From contig NZ_BMVR01000002.1 of NCBI RefSeq assembly GCF_014650815.1, forward strand, positions 713,078 to 777,077: DNA of 64,000 nt. The letters run 5' to 3'. Shown here in pieces: positions 24,232 to 31,700 of this stretch. The stretch is from Streptomyces flavofungini. GTDB lineage: Bacteria; Actinomycetota; Actinomycetes; Streptomycetales; Streptomycetaceae. Positions within the stretch are counted from its first letter, which is position 1; each line of letters starts with the position of its first letter. The notes beneath the pieces are model-generated. The model saw nothing but the letters and a program-made list of their open reading frames with translations, searched no databases and was not told the origin of the DNA. The translations under genes and the position numbers were made by a program.

Positions 24232-24630
24232 TCAGTTCAGGTGTTCCGGGCCGAACGCGTCCGGCAGCATGTCGCCGAGCGACCGCACCCCGGCCGACGT
24301 CTCCAGGAGCAGGCCGACGCCGCCGAACTCGTACAGGAGCTGGCGGCAACGGCCGCACGGCATCAGGACGTCGCCCTTGCCGTCCACGCAGGTGAAGTGG
24401 GTGAGGCGGCCGCCGCCGGTGAGCTGGAGCTGGGAGACCAGGCCGCACTCGGCGCACAGGCCGAGGCCGTACGAGGCGTTCTCGACGTTGCAGCCGGTCA
24501 CGGTCCGGCCGTCGTCGACCAGCGCCGCGGCGCCGACCGGGAAGCCCGAGTAGGGGGCGTACGCACGGGACATGGCCTCGCGCGCGGCATCCCGCAGGCC
24601 GTCCCAGTCGACGTCCGCGGCAGCGGTCAT
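24232..24630 (-). CDS. cdd: Cytidine deaminase
   Basis: Small homotetrameric-type cytidine/deoxycytidine deaminase of 132 residues that makes uridine or deoxyuridine plus ammonia. Zinc ligands Cys59, Cys92 and Cys95 lie in CAECG and PCGRCRQLL; the proton-shuttle Glu61 is in CAE. Substrate binding is in CNVENASYG. Its ATG overlaps the stop of the upstream permease (ATGA), making it the last gene of the nucleoside-transporter operon: imported cytidine is deaminated on entry. A hairpin follows immediately. Confidence 0.95.
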   Translation of the reverse strand: MTAAADVDWDGLRDAAREAMSRAYAPYSGFPVGAAALVDDGRTVTGCNVENASYGLGLCAECGLVSQLQLTGGGRLTHFTCVDGKGDVLMPCGRCRQLLYEFGGVGLLLETSAGVRSLGDMLPDAFGPEHLN

Positions 24631-25889
24631 TTCCCTTGTCCCTTCCGGTACGGCATCCCGTTCGCCTTCGGCATCCGCAGGCGCTGGGCGGAGAGCGAGA
24701 GCACCAGCAGCGTGACGACGTACGGCGTGGCGGTGACGACCTGGTTCGGCACCTCGTCGGTGAGGCCGTACCAGAGGAACATCAGCGCCGAGGCCGCCGC
24801 GGTGATCACCGCGGGGACGTAGCGCTTGCGCCAGATCAGGTAGGCCGCGCCGATGAGAAGAAGGATGGCGATCAGGAGCAGCAGGGCGTGGACATTCGTG
24901 CCGCCGCCCCGCAGCTTCAGGCTGTCGGTGTAACCGAACAGGCCGGCGCCGAGCGCGAGTCCGCCCGGCATCCAGTTGCCGAAGATCATGGCGGCGAGGC
25001 CGATGTAGCCGCGCTGGCCGGTCTGGCCCTCCAGGTAGATGTTGGAGGCGACCAGGGACAGGAACGCGCCGCCGAGGCCCGCGAGGCCGCCGGAGATGAT
25101 GACGGCCAGGTACTTGTACTTGTAGACGTTGACGCCGAGGGACTCCGCCGCGATCGGGTTCTCGCCGCAGGAGCGCAGCCGCAGACCGAACGCCGTGCGC
25201 CAGAGGATGAACCAGCTCAGCGGCACCATGGCGACGGCGATGAGGGTGAGCGGCGAGACGTCGGTGAGCAGACCGCCGAGCAGACCCGCGATGTCGGACA
25301 CCAGGAACCACTGCTTCTGGTTGAGGTCCTGGAGCCAGTCCGAGAGACCCGGCACCGAGAACTTCCCCAGGGATTCCACACCGGGCGACTGCTTCGACGT
25401 ACCGCCGTCCTCACCCTCGAAGGCGAAGGTGGAGAGGTAGCGCGTGGTGCCGAGGGCGAGGATGTTCAGGGCCACACCGGAGACGATGTGGTTGACGTTG
25501 AAGGTGACGGTGACGATCGCGTGCAGCAGGCCGCCGAGCGCCCCGCCGAGCACGCCGAAGACGATGCCGACCCACGGGCCCCACTGGAAGCCCGCCCAGG
25601 CACCGAACCAGGTCCCGAGGATCATCATGCCCTCAAGACCGATGTTGACGACGCCCGCGCGCTCGGCCCACAGGCCGCCGAGGCCCGCGAGGCCGATCGG
25701 CACGGCCAGGCGCAGGGCGCCGGACATCTGGCCGGTGGAGGTGATGCCGTGGGCGTCGGTGATGAGCCGGACCACGGAGGTCAGGACCAGGACGCCCGCG
25801 ATGATCAGGAGCAGGACGGGGAGCGAGACGCGGCGGCGGCCCGGCGCGGTCTTCGCGGGCGCGGCCTTGGTGACGGTTGCCGTGCTCAT
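24627..25889 (-). CDS. Nucleoside ABC transporter permease (second)
   Basis: A 420-residue integral membrane protein of the BPD_transp_2 family used by BMP-type nucleoside and ribose importers. A basic head KTAPGRRRVSLPVLLL is followed by about nine or ten membrane helices; GERAGVVNIGLEGMMILG-type sequence (here AERAGVVNIGLEGMM) and LRSCGENPIAAESLGVNV are family hallmarks, the latter being the loop that contacts the ATPase. It overlaps the preceding permease and the following cdd by 4 bp each. Together with the other permease it forms the translocation pore; the specificity is set by the BMP lipoproteins upstream. Confidence 0.93.
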   Translation of the reverse strand: MSTATVTKAAPAKTAPGRRRVSLPVLLLIIAGVLVLTSVVRLITDAHGITSTGQMSGALRLAVPIGLAGLGGLWAERAGVVNIGLEGMMILGTWFGAWAGFQWGPWVGIVFGVLGGALGGLLHAIVTVTFNVNHIVSGVALNILALGTTRYLSTFAFEGEDGGTSKQSPGVESLGKFSVPGLSDWLQDLNQKQWFLVSDIAGLLGGLLTDVSPLTLIAVAMVPLSWFILWRTAFGLRLRSCGENPIAAESLGVNVYKYKYLAVIISGGLAGLGGAFLSLVASNIYLEGQTGQRGYIGLAAMIFGNWMPGGLALGAGLFGYTDSLKLRGGGTNVHALLLLIAILLLIGAAYLIWRKRYVPAVITAAASALMFLWYGLTDEVPNQVVTATPYVVTLLVLSLSAQRLRMPKANGMPYRKGQGK

Positions 25890-27049
25890 CGGGCAGCCAC
25901 CTCCTTCACGGAGTCGTTGTTGCCGGGGTTGCCGGGGTTGCCGTTGTCGTCACGGGCGGCACGGGCCGCGGCGGCCAGTTCCTCACCGACGCGCTGCTGC
26001 TGGCGGCGCAGGCCCCAGCGGCGTACCGCCTCGTAGGAGACGACGACCGCGATCACGATGAGGCCCTGCATGATCACCGCGATCTCCTTGTCGTACGCCA
26101 CCGGCTGGGCGTAGTCGAGGGCGGGCGAGGCCTTGTCGAGGAAGGCGATGAGCAGCGCGGCGAACGCGATGCCGACCGGGTTGTTGCGGCCGAGCAGGGC
26201 GATGGTGATGCCGGTGAAGCCGAGGCCGGTGGGGAAGCTCAGGCTGTACGTGTGGACGTCGCCGAGGAGGATCGGCATGCCCGCGAGGCCCGCGACCGCG
26301 CCGGAGATCAGCATGGCGGTGAGCACCATGCGCTTGGCGTTCACACCGGAGGCGGCGGCGGCCGACTGCGAGGCGCCGGTGGCGCGCAGGTCGAAGCCGA
26401 AGCGGGTGCGGTTGAGGACGAGCCAGTACAGGACGCCCGCGAGGGCCGCGATGATCACGAAGCCGTAGATCTCGCCGGAGTCGCCCATGGCGATGCCGGG
26501 GAACCAGCCGGACTTGTGCATGATGCCGGTGGTCTGGTTGTTGCCGACCGGGACGCCGAAGTTCTCGGTGAGGGTGAGGTAGCCGATGACGCTCGTCGCG
26601 ATCGCGTTGAGCATGATCGTGGCGACGACCTCGCTGACGCCCCGGGTGGTCTTCAGGATGCCCGCGATGCCCGCCCAGAACGCGCCGGTCAGCATCGCGA
26701 CCAGGATGAGCAGCGGGATCTGCAGGCCGGACGGCAGCGAGACGTGCGCGCCGACGACGGCCGTGACCATCGCGGCGAGCCGGTACTGGCCGTCCACACC
26801 GATGTTGAACAGGTTCATGCGGAAGCCGATGGCCACCGCGAGGGCCGCCAGGTAGTACATCCCGGCCTGGTTGATGATCAGGACCTGGACGTCGGAGAAC
26901 CCGGCCTGCTCGAACATCAGGCTGTACGGCTCGATCGGGCTCTTGCCCGAGGCGAGCAGCACGACCGACGTCAGGGCGACGGCCGCGATGAGCGCGATGA
27001 CCGGACCGGCCACCGCGAGGAGCACGCGCTCCTTGTCGAACTTCTTCAT
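25886..27049 (-). CDS. Nucleoside ABC transporter permease (first)
   Basis: A 387-residue permease with about nine helices and the BPD_transp_2 hallmarks FRMNLFNIGVDGQYRLAAM and LRATGASQSAAAASGVNA (ATPase-contact loop). The C-terminal tail is Arg/Gln-rich and cytoplasmic. It is translationally coupled to the ATPase gene upstream (4-bp overlap) and the second permease downstream. The heterodimeric permease pair, ATPase with two ABC domains, and BMP lipoproteins correspond to the nucleoside importers known from other Gram-positives. Confidence 0.93.
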   Translation of the reverse strand: MKKFDKERVLLAVAGPVIALIAAVALTSVVLLASGKSPIEPYSLMFEQAGFSDVQVLIINQAGMYYLAALAVAIGFRMNLFNIGVDGQYRLAAMVTAVVGAHVSLPSGLQIPLLILVAMLTGAFWAGIAGILKTTRGVSEVVATIMLNAIATSVIGYLTLTENFGVPVGNNQTTGIMHKSGWFPGIAMGDSGEIYGFVIIAALAGVLYWLVLNRTRFGFDLRATGASQSAAAASGVNAKRMVLTAMLISGAVAGLAGMPILLGDVHTYSLSFPTGLGFTGITIALLGRNNPVGIAFAALLIAFLDKASPALDYAQPVAYDKEIAVIMQGLIVIAVVVSYEAVRRWGLRRQQQRVGEELAAAARAARDDNGNPGNPGNNDSVKEVAAR

Positions 27050-28731
27050 CGGGCCTCGTCCTCCGGGGCGGCTTCTTTGCGTACGTCGACGGCGTCGGCC
27101 GCATCGGCCGCGGCCGCGTCGGTGTTCTCGGGGTCCGCGGCCGCGTCGTCGTTCTCGGCGTCCTCGACGTGCTCCAGGTGGCCGGAGGCCGCGCCCGTCA
27201 TCGCCGAGCCCAGCTCCTCCGGGGTGACCGTCGCCGGGTCGGCGTCCGCGACCAGGCGGCCCCGGTAGATCACGCGGAGGGTGTCGGACAGGCCGATCAG
27301 CTCGTCCAGGTCGGCGGAGATGAGGAGCACCGCGAGGCCTTCGCGGCGGGCTTCGCGGATCTGGTCCCAGATCTGCGCCTGCGCGCCGACGTCCACACCG
27401 CGGGTGGGGTGCGCGGCGATGAGGAAGCGCGGCTGATGGCTCATCTCGCGGCCGACGATCAGCTTCTGCTGGTTGCCGCCAGACAGGGAGGCCGCGGTGA
27501 CGTCGATGCCGGGGGTACGGACGTCGTACTCCTCGACGATGCGCCGGGTGTCGGCCTGCGCGCCCTTGGTGTCCAGCCAGAAGCCGCCGCCGCGGCTGTT
27601 GGGCTTCTCGGTGACGTGGCCGAGGATGCGGTTCTCCCAGAGCGGGGCGTCCAGGAGCAGGCCGTGGCGGTGCCGGTCCTCGGGGATGTAGCCGACGCCG
27701 CCCTCGCGGCGCCTGCGGGTGGCCCAGTCGGTGATGTTCTCGCCGGACATCCGGATGACGCCGGAGTCGGCGTGCTTGAGGCCGATGAGGGCGTCGATGA
27801 GTTCGGTCTGGCCGTTGCCCTCCACGCCCGCGAGGCCGAGCACTTCGCCCTCGTGGATGGTGAAGGAGATGTCGTCGAGGAGGGCGCGGCCCGATTCGCC
27901 GTCGGCGAGCAGCCTCAGGCCCTCGACCTCGATCATCGGCCGGTCGGTGACCGTGGACTCCGCGGTCTCCGGCGTCGGCAGCTCGGAGCCCACCATCAGC
28001 TCGGCGAGCTGGCGCGGGGTGGTCTCGGACGGCACGGCCGTGCCCACCGTCGTACCGCGCCGGATGACGGTGATGTCGTCGGCGACGGAGAGGACCTCAC
28101 CGAGCTTGTGCGAGATGAAGATGACGGACAGGCCCTCGGACTTGAGCTCGCGCAGGTTGTCGAAGAGCGCGTCGACCTCCTGCGGGACCAGGACCGCGGT
28201 CGGCTCGTCGAGGATGAGGGTGGTGGCGCCGCGGTAGAGGACCTTGAGGATCTCCACGCGCTGCCGGTCGGCGACGCCGAGGTCCTCGACGTAGGCGTCG
28301 GGGCGCACCCCGAGGCCGTAGCGGTCGGAGAGCTCGGCGATCTTGCGGCGGGCCCCGGTACCGATGCCGTGCAGCTGCTCGCTGCCGAGCGCGATGTTCT
28401 CCAGGACGGTCAGCTGGTCGGCCAGCATGAAGTGCTGGTGGACCATGCCGATGCCGCGGCTGATGGCGTCCGCGGGGCTGGCGAAGGAGACCTTCTCCCC
28501 GTCGACGGCGATGGTGCCCTCGTCGGGCTTCTGCATGCCGTACAGGATCTTCATCAGCGTCGACTTGCCGGCGCCGTTCTCGCCGACGAGGGCGTGGACG
28601 GTGCCCTTGCGGACGCTCAGGTGGATGTCGTGGTTGGCCACGACGCCCGGGAACCGCTTGGTGATGCCGACGAGTTCGACGGCGCAGGCGGGCGCCCGGT
28701 CGGTGGACGGAGGGCTGGTGGACGCGTCGAT
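27046..28731 (-). CDS. Nucleoside ABC transporter ATPase, two ABC domains; apparent ATC start
   Basis: A double-ABC ATPase (RbsA/NupO type). Domain 1 has Walker A GENGAGKST, Q-loop GMVHQHFMLADQ, signature region EDLGVADRQRVEILK and Walker B LILDEPTAVL. Domain 2 has degenerate Walker A GVEGNGQTE, signature SLSGGNQQKL and AHPTRGVDVGAQ. The N-terminal strand VELVGITKRFPGVVANHDI, including the A-loop Phe, lies upstream of the first canonical start (GTG 28641). Between that GTG and an in-frame TAA there is no ATG, GTG or TTG. The codon ATC at 28731-28729 stands 8 bases after a GAGGAG ribosome site, exactly where ATG would be expected, followed by DASTSPP. I annotate from there (561 residues); if only GTG is used the domain is trimmed by 30 residues. 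Confidence 0.85.
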   Translation of the reverse strand: MDASTSPPSTDRAPACAVELVGITKRFPGVVANHDIHLSVRKGTVHALVGENGAGKSTLMKILYGMQKPDEGTIAVDGEKVSFASPADAISRGIGMVHQHFMLADQLTVLENIALGSEQLHGIGTGARRKIAELSDRYGLGVRPDAYVEDLGVADRQRVEILKVLYRGATTLILDEPTAVLVPQEVDALFDNLRELKSEGLSVIFISHKLGEVLSVADDITVIRRGTTVGTAVPSETTPRQLAELMVGSELPTPETAESTVTDRPMIEVEGLRLLADGESGRALLDDISFTIHEGEVLGLAGVEGNGQTELIDALIGLKHADSGVIRMSGENITDWATRRRREGGVGYIPEDRHRHGLLLDAPLWENRILGHVTEKPNSRGGGFWLDTKGAQADTRRIVEEYDVRTPGIDVTAASLSGGNQQKLIVGREMSHQPRFLIAAHPTRGVDVGAQAQIWDQIREARREGLAVLLISADLDELIGLSDTLRVIYRGRLVADADPATVTPEELGSAMTGAASGHLEHVEDAENDDAAADPENTDAAAADAADAVDVRKEAAPEDEAR

Positions 28732-28977
28732 GGCGCACTCTCCTCGGGAAACTTAAAGGAAAGGGGCCGGACCCGCACACGCGGTGTGCCCCTGCTTCAC
28801 GCCTCAGTCGCCACCGGACGGCCGACCGAGCTCACGGAGTACGACGCCTGCCGGCTGTCGTACGCCGTCAACTGGGGTGCCGGGCGCGGTGGTTGAGGCC
28901 CTGGCCGCGCGAACGGGGCGCGAGGAGGCCGTTGCGCCAGTGTCCTCACACCCCGTTCCGCCGCCATGACGGCGCCG

Positions 28978-30030
28978 TTACAGCGTCGTCTTGACCTTGA
29001 TCTTGTCGGTGGTGATGCCCTGCTCGGCCTTCTTGATGGCGGCCTGCAGGTCCTTCATCTTGGTGAACTCGGGGTTGGAGTCGGCGAGACCGACACCGCC
29101 CGACTTGAGGTCCGCGCGCACGACGCCGCCCTCGGCCTTGTCATCCTTCACCGACTTCACCAGGTTGTACACCGCTCCGGCGACGTCCTTGGTGGCCGAG
29201 GTGAGGATGTACTTCTTGTACTTGCCGAGCGCCTTCTGCTGGTACTGGTCGGAGTCGACGCCGATCGCCCAGATCTTCTTGGCGGCGGCGGCCTCGATGA
29301 CGCCCTGACCGGAGAGACCGGCCGCGTGGTAGACCACGTCGGCGCCGCCCTCGATCTGGCCGCTGGCCGCCTCCTTGCCCCGGTCCGGGCTGGAGAAGCC
29401 GCCGTCCTCGGCCTTCTCGGTGAGGAACTGGCGCTTGACCTTGACCGACTTGTCGGTGTCCTGGACGCCCTGGACGAAGCCCGCCTCGAACTTGCGGATC
29501 AGCGGGTTGTCGACACCGCCGATGAAGCCGACGGTCTTGGACTTGGTGGCCTTGGCGGCGGCGACACCGGCCAGGTACGAGGACTGCTCCTCGTTGAAGA
29601 CCAGGTCGGCGACGTTGTCGGCCTTGATGGTGGCGTCGTCGACGATGCCGAAGGTGACGTCCGGGTTCTTGGCCGCGACCTCCTTGATCGCGGGCGCGTA
29701 GGCGTAGCCGACGCCGATGACCGGGTTGTAGCCCTGCTTGGCCAGCTCGGTGAGGCGCTGGACCTTGTCGGCGTCGGACTCGCCATCGGTGGGCTCGACG
29801 GCCTTCTTGCCGACCTTGAGCTCCTTGGAGGCACGGTCCATGCCCGCGGTGGCGGCGTCGTTGAACGACTGGTCGCCCGCGCCGCCGACGTCGTACGCGA
29901 TCGCGACACCCTTGCTCTTGCCGTCGTCGTTCTTGGCGGCGTCGCTGGAGGTACCGCCGCAGGCGGTGGCGGAAACGGCGAGAGCGGCGGTCGCGGCAGA
30001 CGCGAGCGCTATTCGGGACACCCGGCGCAT
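28978..30030 (-). CDS. BMP-family nucleoside-binding lipoprotein (second copy)
   Basis: A 350-residue lipoprotein from ATG 30030 with AAGGAG 9 bases upstream. Signal peptide with Cys24 in ATAC-GG, then a BMP/PnrA domain: VAIAYDVGGAGDQSFNDAA, VIGVGYAYAPAIKEVA, FNEEQSSYLAGVAAA, VGFIGGVDNPLIRKFEAGF, DVVYHAAGLSGQGV, WAIGVDSDQYQ. BMP proteins bind purine nucleosides outside the membrane and deliver them to an ABC importer, here the genes downstream. It is a close paralogue of 30364-31446; both keep the full fold. An operator copy at 30149-30160 precedes it. The 246 bp between it and the ATPase gene show no gene. Confidence 0.93.
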   Translation of the reverse strand: MRRVSRIALASAATAALAVSATACGGTSSDAAKNDDGKSKGVAIAYDVGGAGDQSFNDAATAGMDRASKELKVGKKAVEPTDGESDADKVQRLTELAKQGYNPVIGVGYAYAPAIKEVAAKNPDVTFGIVDDATIKADNVADLVFNEEQSSYLAGVAAAKATKSKTVGFIGGVDNPLIRKFEAGFVQGVQDTDKSVKVKRQFLTEKAEDGGFSSPDRGKEAASGQIEGGADVVYHAAGLSGQGVIEAAAAKKIWAIGVDSDQYQQKALGKYKKYILTSATKDVAGAVYNLVKSVKDDKAEGGVVRADLKSGGVGLADSNPEFTKMKDLQAAIKKAEQGITTDKIKVKTTL

Positions 30031-30148
30031 AGAGACGAACTCCTTATGTACAAGGACGTGAGTACGGACGCGGCTTGGCGGACCTGGGGACACACGACCG
30101 GCCACGTACGTGCAGTGCGCCTCACCCGGCGCTGATTTCGCCGCAGCG

Positions 30149-30160
30149 TAACGCGCGTAG
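30149..30160. promoter_or_regulatory. TAACGCGCGTAG operator upstream of the second BMP gene (operator copy 4)
   Basis: On the minus strand CTACGCGCGTTA, two bases from the palindromic consensus. The element CCGTTATCGA at 30189-30198 lies at exactly the same distance as in the other BMP promoter, so both sites share promoter geometry. Confidence 0.65.
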
Positions 30161-30287
30161 ACCTGACATAAGAACCCTTCTGTCCGGTCCGTTATCGAGC
30201 TGTGGCCACCAGGCGTCGGGCGGGTGACGGGCGGGTGCGGCGGCCATCGGAGGCCTGAACTGCGGCGGATTCACCGGGGGCCAACGG

Positions 30288-30337
30288 GTTATACGTACGA
30301 CCCGGGTACGGCGGTCCGACGCCGTTATACGTACGAC
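30288..30337. repeat. Two direct copies of GTTATACGTACGAC between the BMP genes
   Basis: Exact 14-bp copies at 30288-30301 and 30324-30337, 36 bp apart start to start. They sit in the 333-bp spacer after the first BMP gene's stop and upstream of the second BMP promoter. The spacing is about 3.4 helical turns. Possibly a second regulator's site or a remnant of promoter duplication. Nothing else is recognisable in the spacer beyond these and the operator. Confidence 0.75.
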
Positions 30338-30363
30338 GTCGGACACACCACACAAAACCCGGA

Positions 30364-31446
30364 TCAAGGCCGGGTCTTGACCTTCACCTTGCCCTCGACG
30401 ATGTCCTTCTTGGCCTTCTCGACGGCGGCCACGACATCCTTCATGTCCCGGTACGCCGGGTTGGCGTCGGAGAAGCCGACCCTGCCCGACTTGAGGTCGT
30501 AGCGCTGGGTGCCGGTCATCGGCTTGCCCTCGACGACGGACTCGGTGAGGTCGTAGACCGCGCCGCCGACGTCCTTCAGGGCGGAGCCGAGGATGTACTT
30601 CTTGTACTTGGCGAGCGCCTTCTGCTTGTACTGGTCGGAGTCGACGCCGATCGCCCACTTCTGCTGCGACCCGGCCTCCTGGATCACGCCCTGCCCGGAG
30701 AGCCCGGCCGCGTGGTAGAGCACGTCGGCCCCGGCTTCGAGCTGTCCGCTGGCCGCGTCCTGGCCCTTGTCGGGACTGGCGAAGCCGCCTTCCTCGGGCT
30801 TCTCCGTCAGATACCGCTTCTCGATTTTGATCTTCGGGTCGACCGACTTCACCCCCTGCACGAACCCGGCCTCGAATTTGTGGATGATCGGGATGTCCAC
30901 ACCGCCGATGAATCCGACGTGCTTGACCTTGGTCGCTTTCGCGGCGGCGACACCGGCGAGATATGAACCCTGTTCCTCGTGGAATACGAGATCGGCGATG
31001 TTGTCGGCCTTGACGGTGTCGTCGTCGATGATCCCGAAAGTGACCTTCGGATACTTCTTCGCGACTTCCTGCACGGCGGGCGCGTACACGAATCCGACGC
31101 CGATCACCGGGTCGTAGCCCTGCCGGGCCAGCGTCTCGATGCGCTGTGTCTTGTCGGCGCTGGACTCGCCGTCGCCCGGCTCCATGTCGATGCCGCCGAT
31201 CTTGAAGTCCTTGCGGGCCCGCTCGTACCCGGAGAACGCGGCGTCGTTGAAGGACTGGTCGCCCCGCCCGCCGATGTCGTACGCGAGGCCTATGCCCTTG
31301 GCCGCGTACTTCCCGTCGTCCTTCTTCCCCCCGTCGTCGTCCTTGGCGGCATCGCTGCTGGTGCCACCGCACGCGGAGGCCACGAGGGCGAACGTCGCCA
31401 CCGTCACGGCCACTTGGGAAATCCTCGACACCCGACGCCGACGCAT
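30364..31446 (-). CDS. BMP-family nucleoside-binding lipoprotein (first copy)
   Basis: A 360-residue lipoprotein from ATG 31446 with AAGGGG 8 bases upstream. The lipobox is VASAC-GG, followed by a charged Asp/Lys linker and the BMP domain (IGLAYDIGGRGDQSFNDAA; VIGVGFVYAPAVQEVA; FHEEQGSYLAGVAAA; GFIGGVDIPIIHKFEAGF; WAIGVDSDQYK). It aligns along the whole length with the next lipoprotein downstream, clearly a tandem duplication. It is the first gene of the nucleoside import cluster, with its own operator. The two copies may differ in ligand preference, since the positions around the binding pocket differ slightly. Confidence 0.93.
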   Translation of the reverse strand: MRRRRVSRISQVAVTVATFALVASACGGTSSDAAKDDDGGKKDDGKYAAKGIGLAYDIGGRGDQSFNDAAFSGYERARKDFKIGGIDMEPGDGESSADKTQRIETLARQGYDPVIGVGFVYAPAVQEVAKKYPKVTFGIIDDDTVKADNIADLVFHEEQGSYLAGVAAAKATKVKHVGFIGGVDIPIIHKFEAGFVQGVKSVDPKIKIEKRYLTEKPEEGGFASPDKGQDAASGQLEAGADVLYHAAGLSGQGVIQEAGSQQKWAIGVDSDQYKQKALAKYKKYILGSALKDVGGAVYDLTESVVEGKPMTGTQRYDLKSGRVGFSDANPAYRDMKDVVAAVEKAKKDIVEGKVKVKTRP

Positions 31447-31513
31447 AGGACGCACCCCTTACGTTTCGAACGTTCCCCAACGCACCTGTGACGGCGCTGA
31501 TTTCGGCGCACAT

Positions 31514-31525
31514 TAACGCGCGTAG
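31514..31525. promoter_or_regulatory. TAACGCGCGTAG operator upstream of the first BMP gene (operator copy 5)
   Basis: Identical in its 12 bases to copy 4 and again 28 bp from a CCGTTATCGA element (31554-31563). It lies about 70 bp before the BMP start. The remainder of 31447-31700 has no gene. Confidence 0.65.
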
Positions 31526-31700
31526 AAAGGGAGGGGAACGGGTCCGGCGGTGGCCGTTATCGATTCGTGGCGGGGTGCGTCGCGGAGCGCGTCGCGAGTG
31601 TCCGGGACGGTACGGGTTACGCCCGCGTAAGGGGAGTTACGCGGGCGTTGATCGGGGTGGCGGCGGGGCCCGGTGGATTTCCGGGCGCCCCGTCGCGCCG

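Noticed and set aside
28732..28977. Gap between the second BMP gene and the transporter ATPase as a riboswitch or gene
   Set aside because: No purine-riboswitch core or convincing ORF was seen; only weak hairpins.
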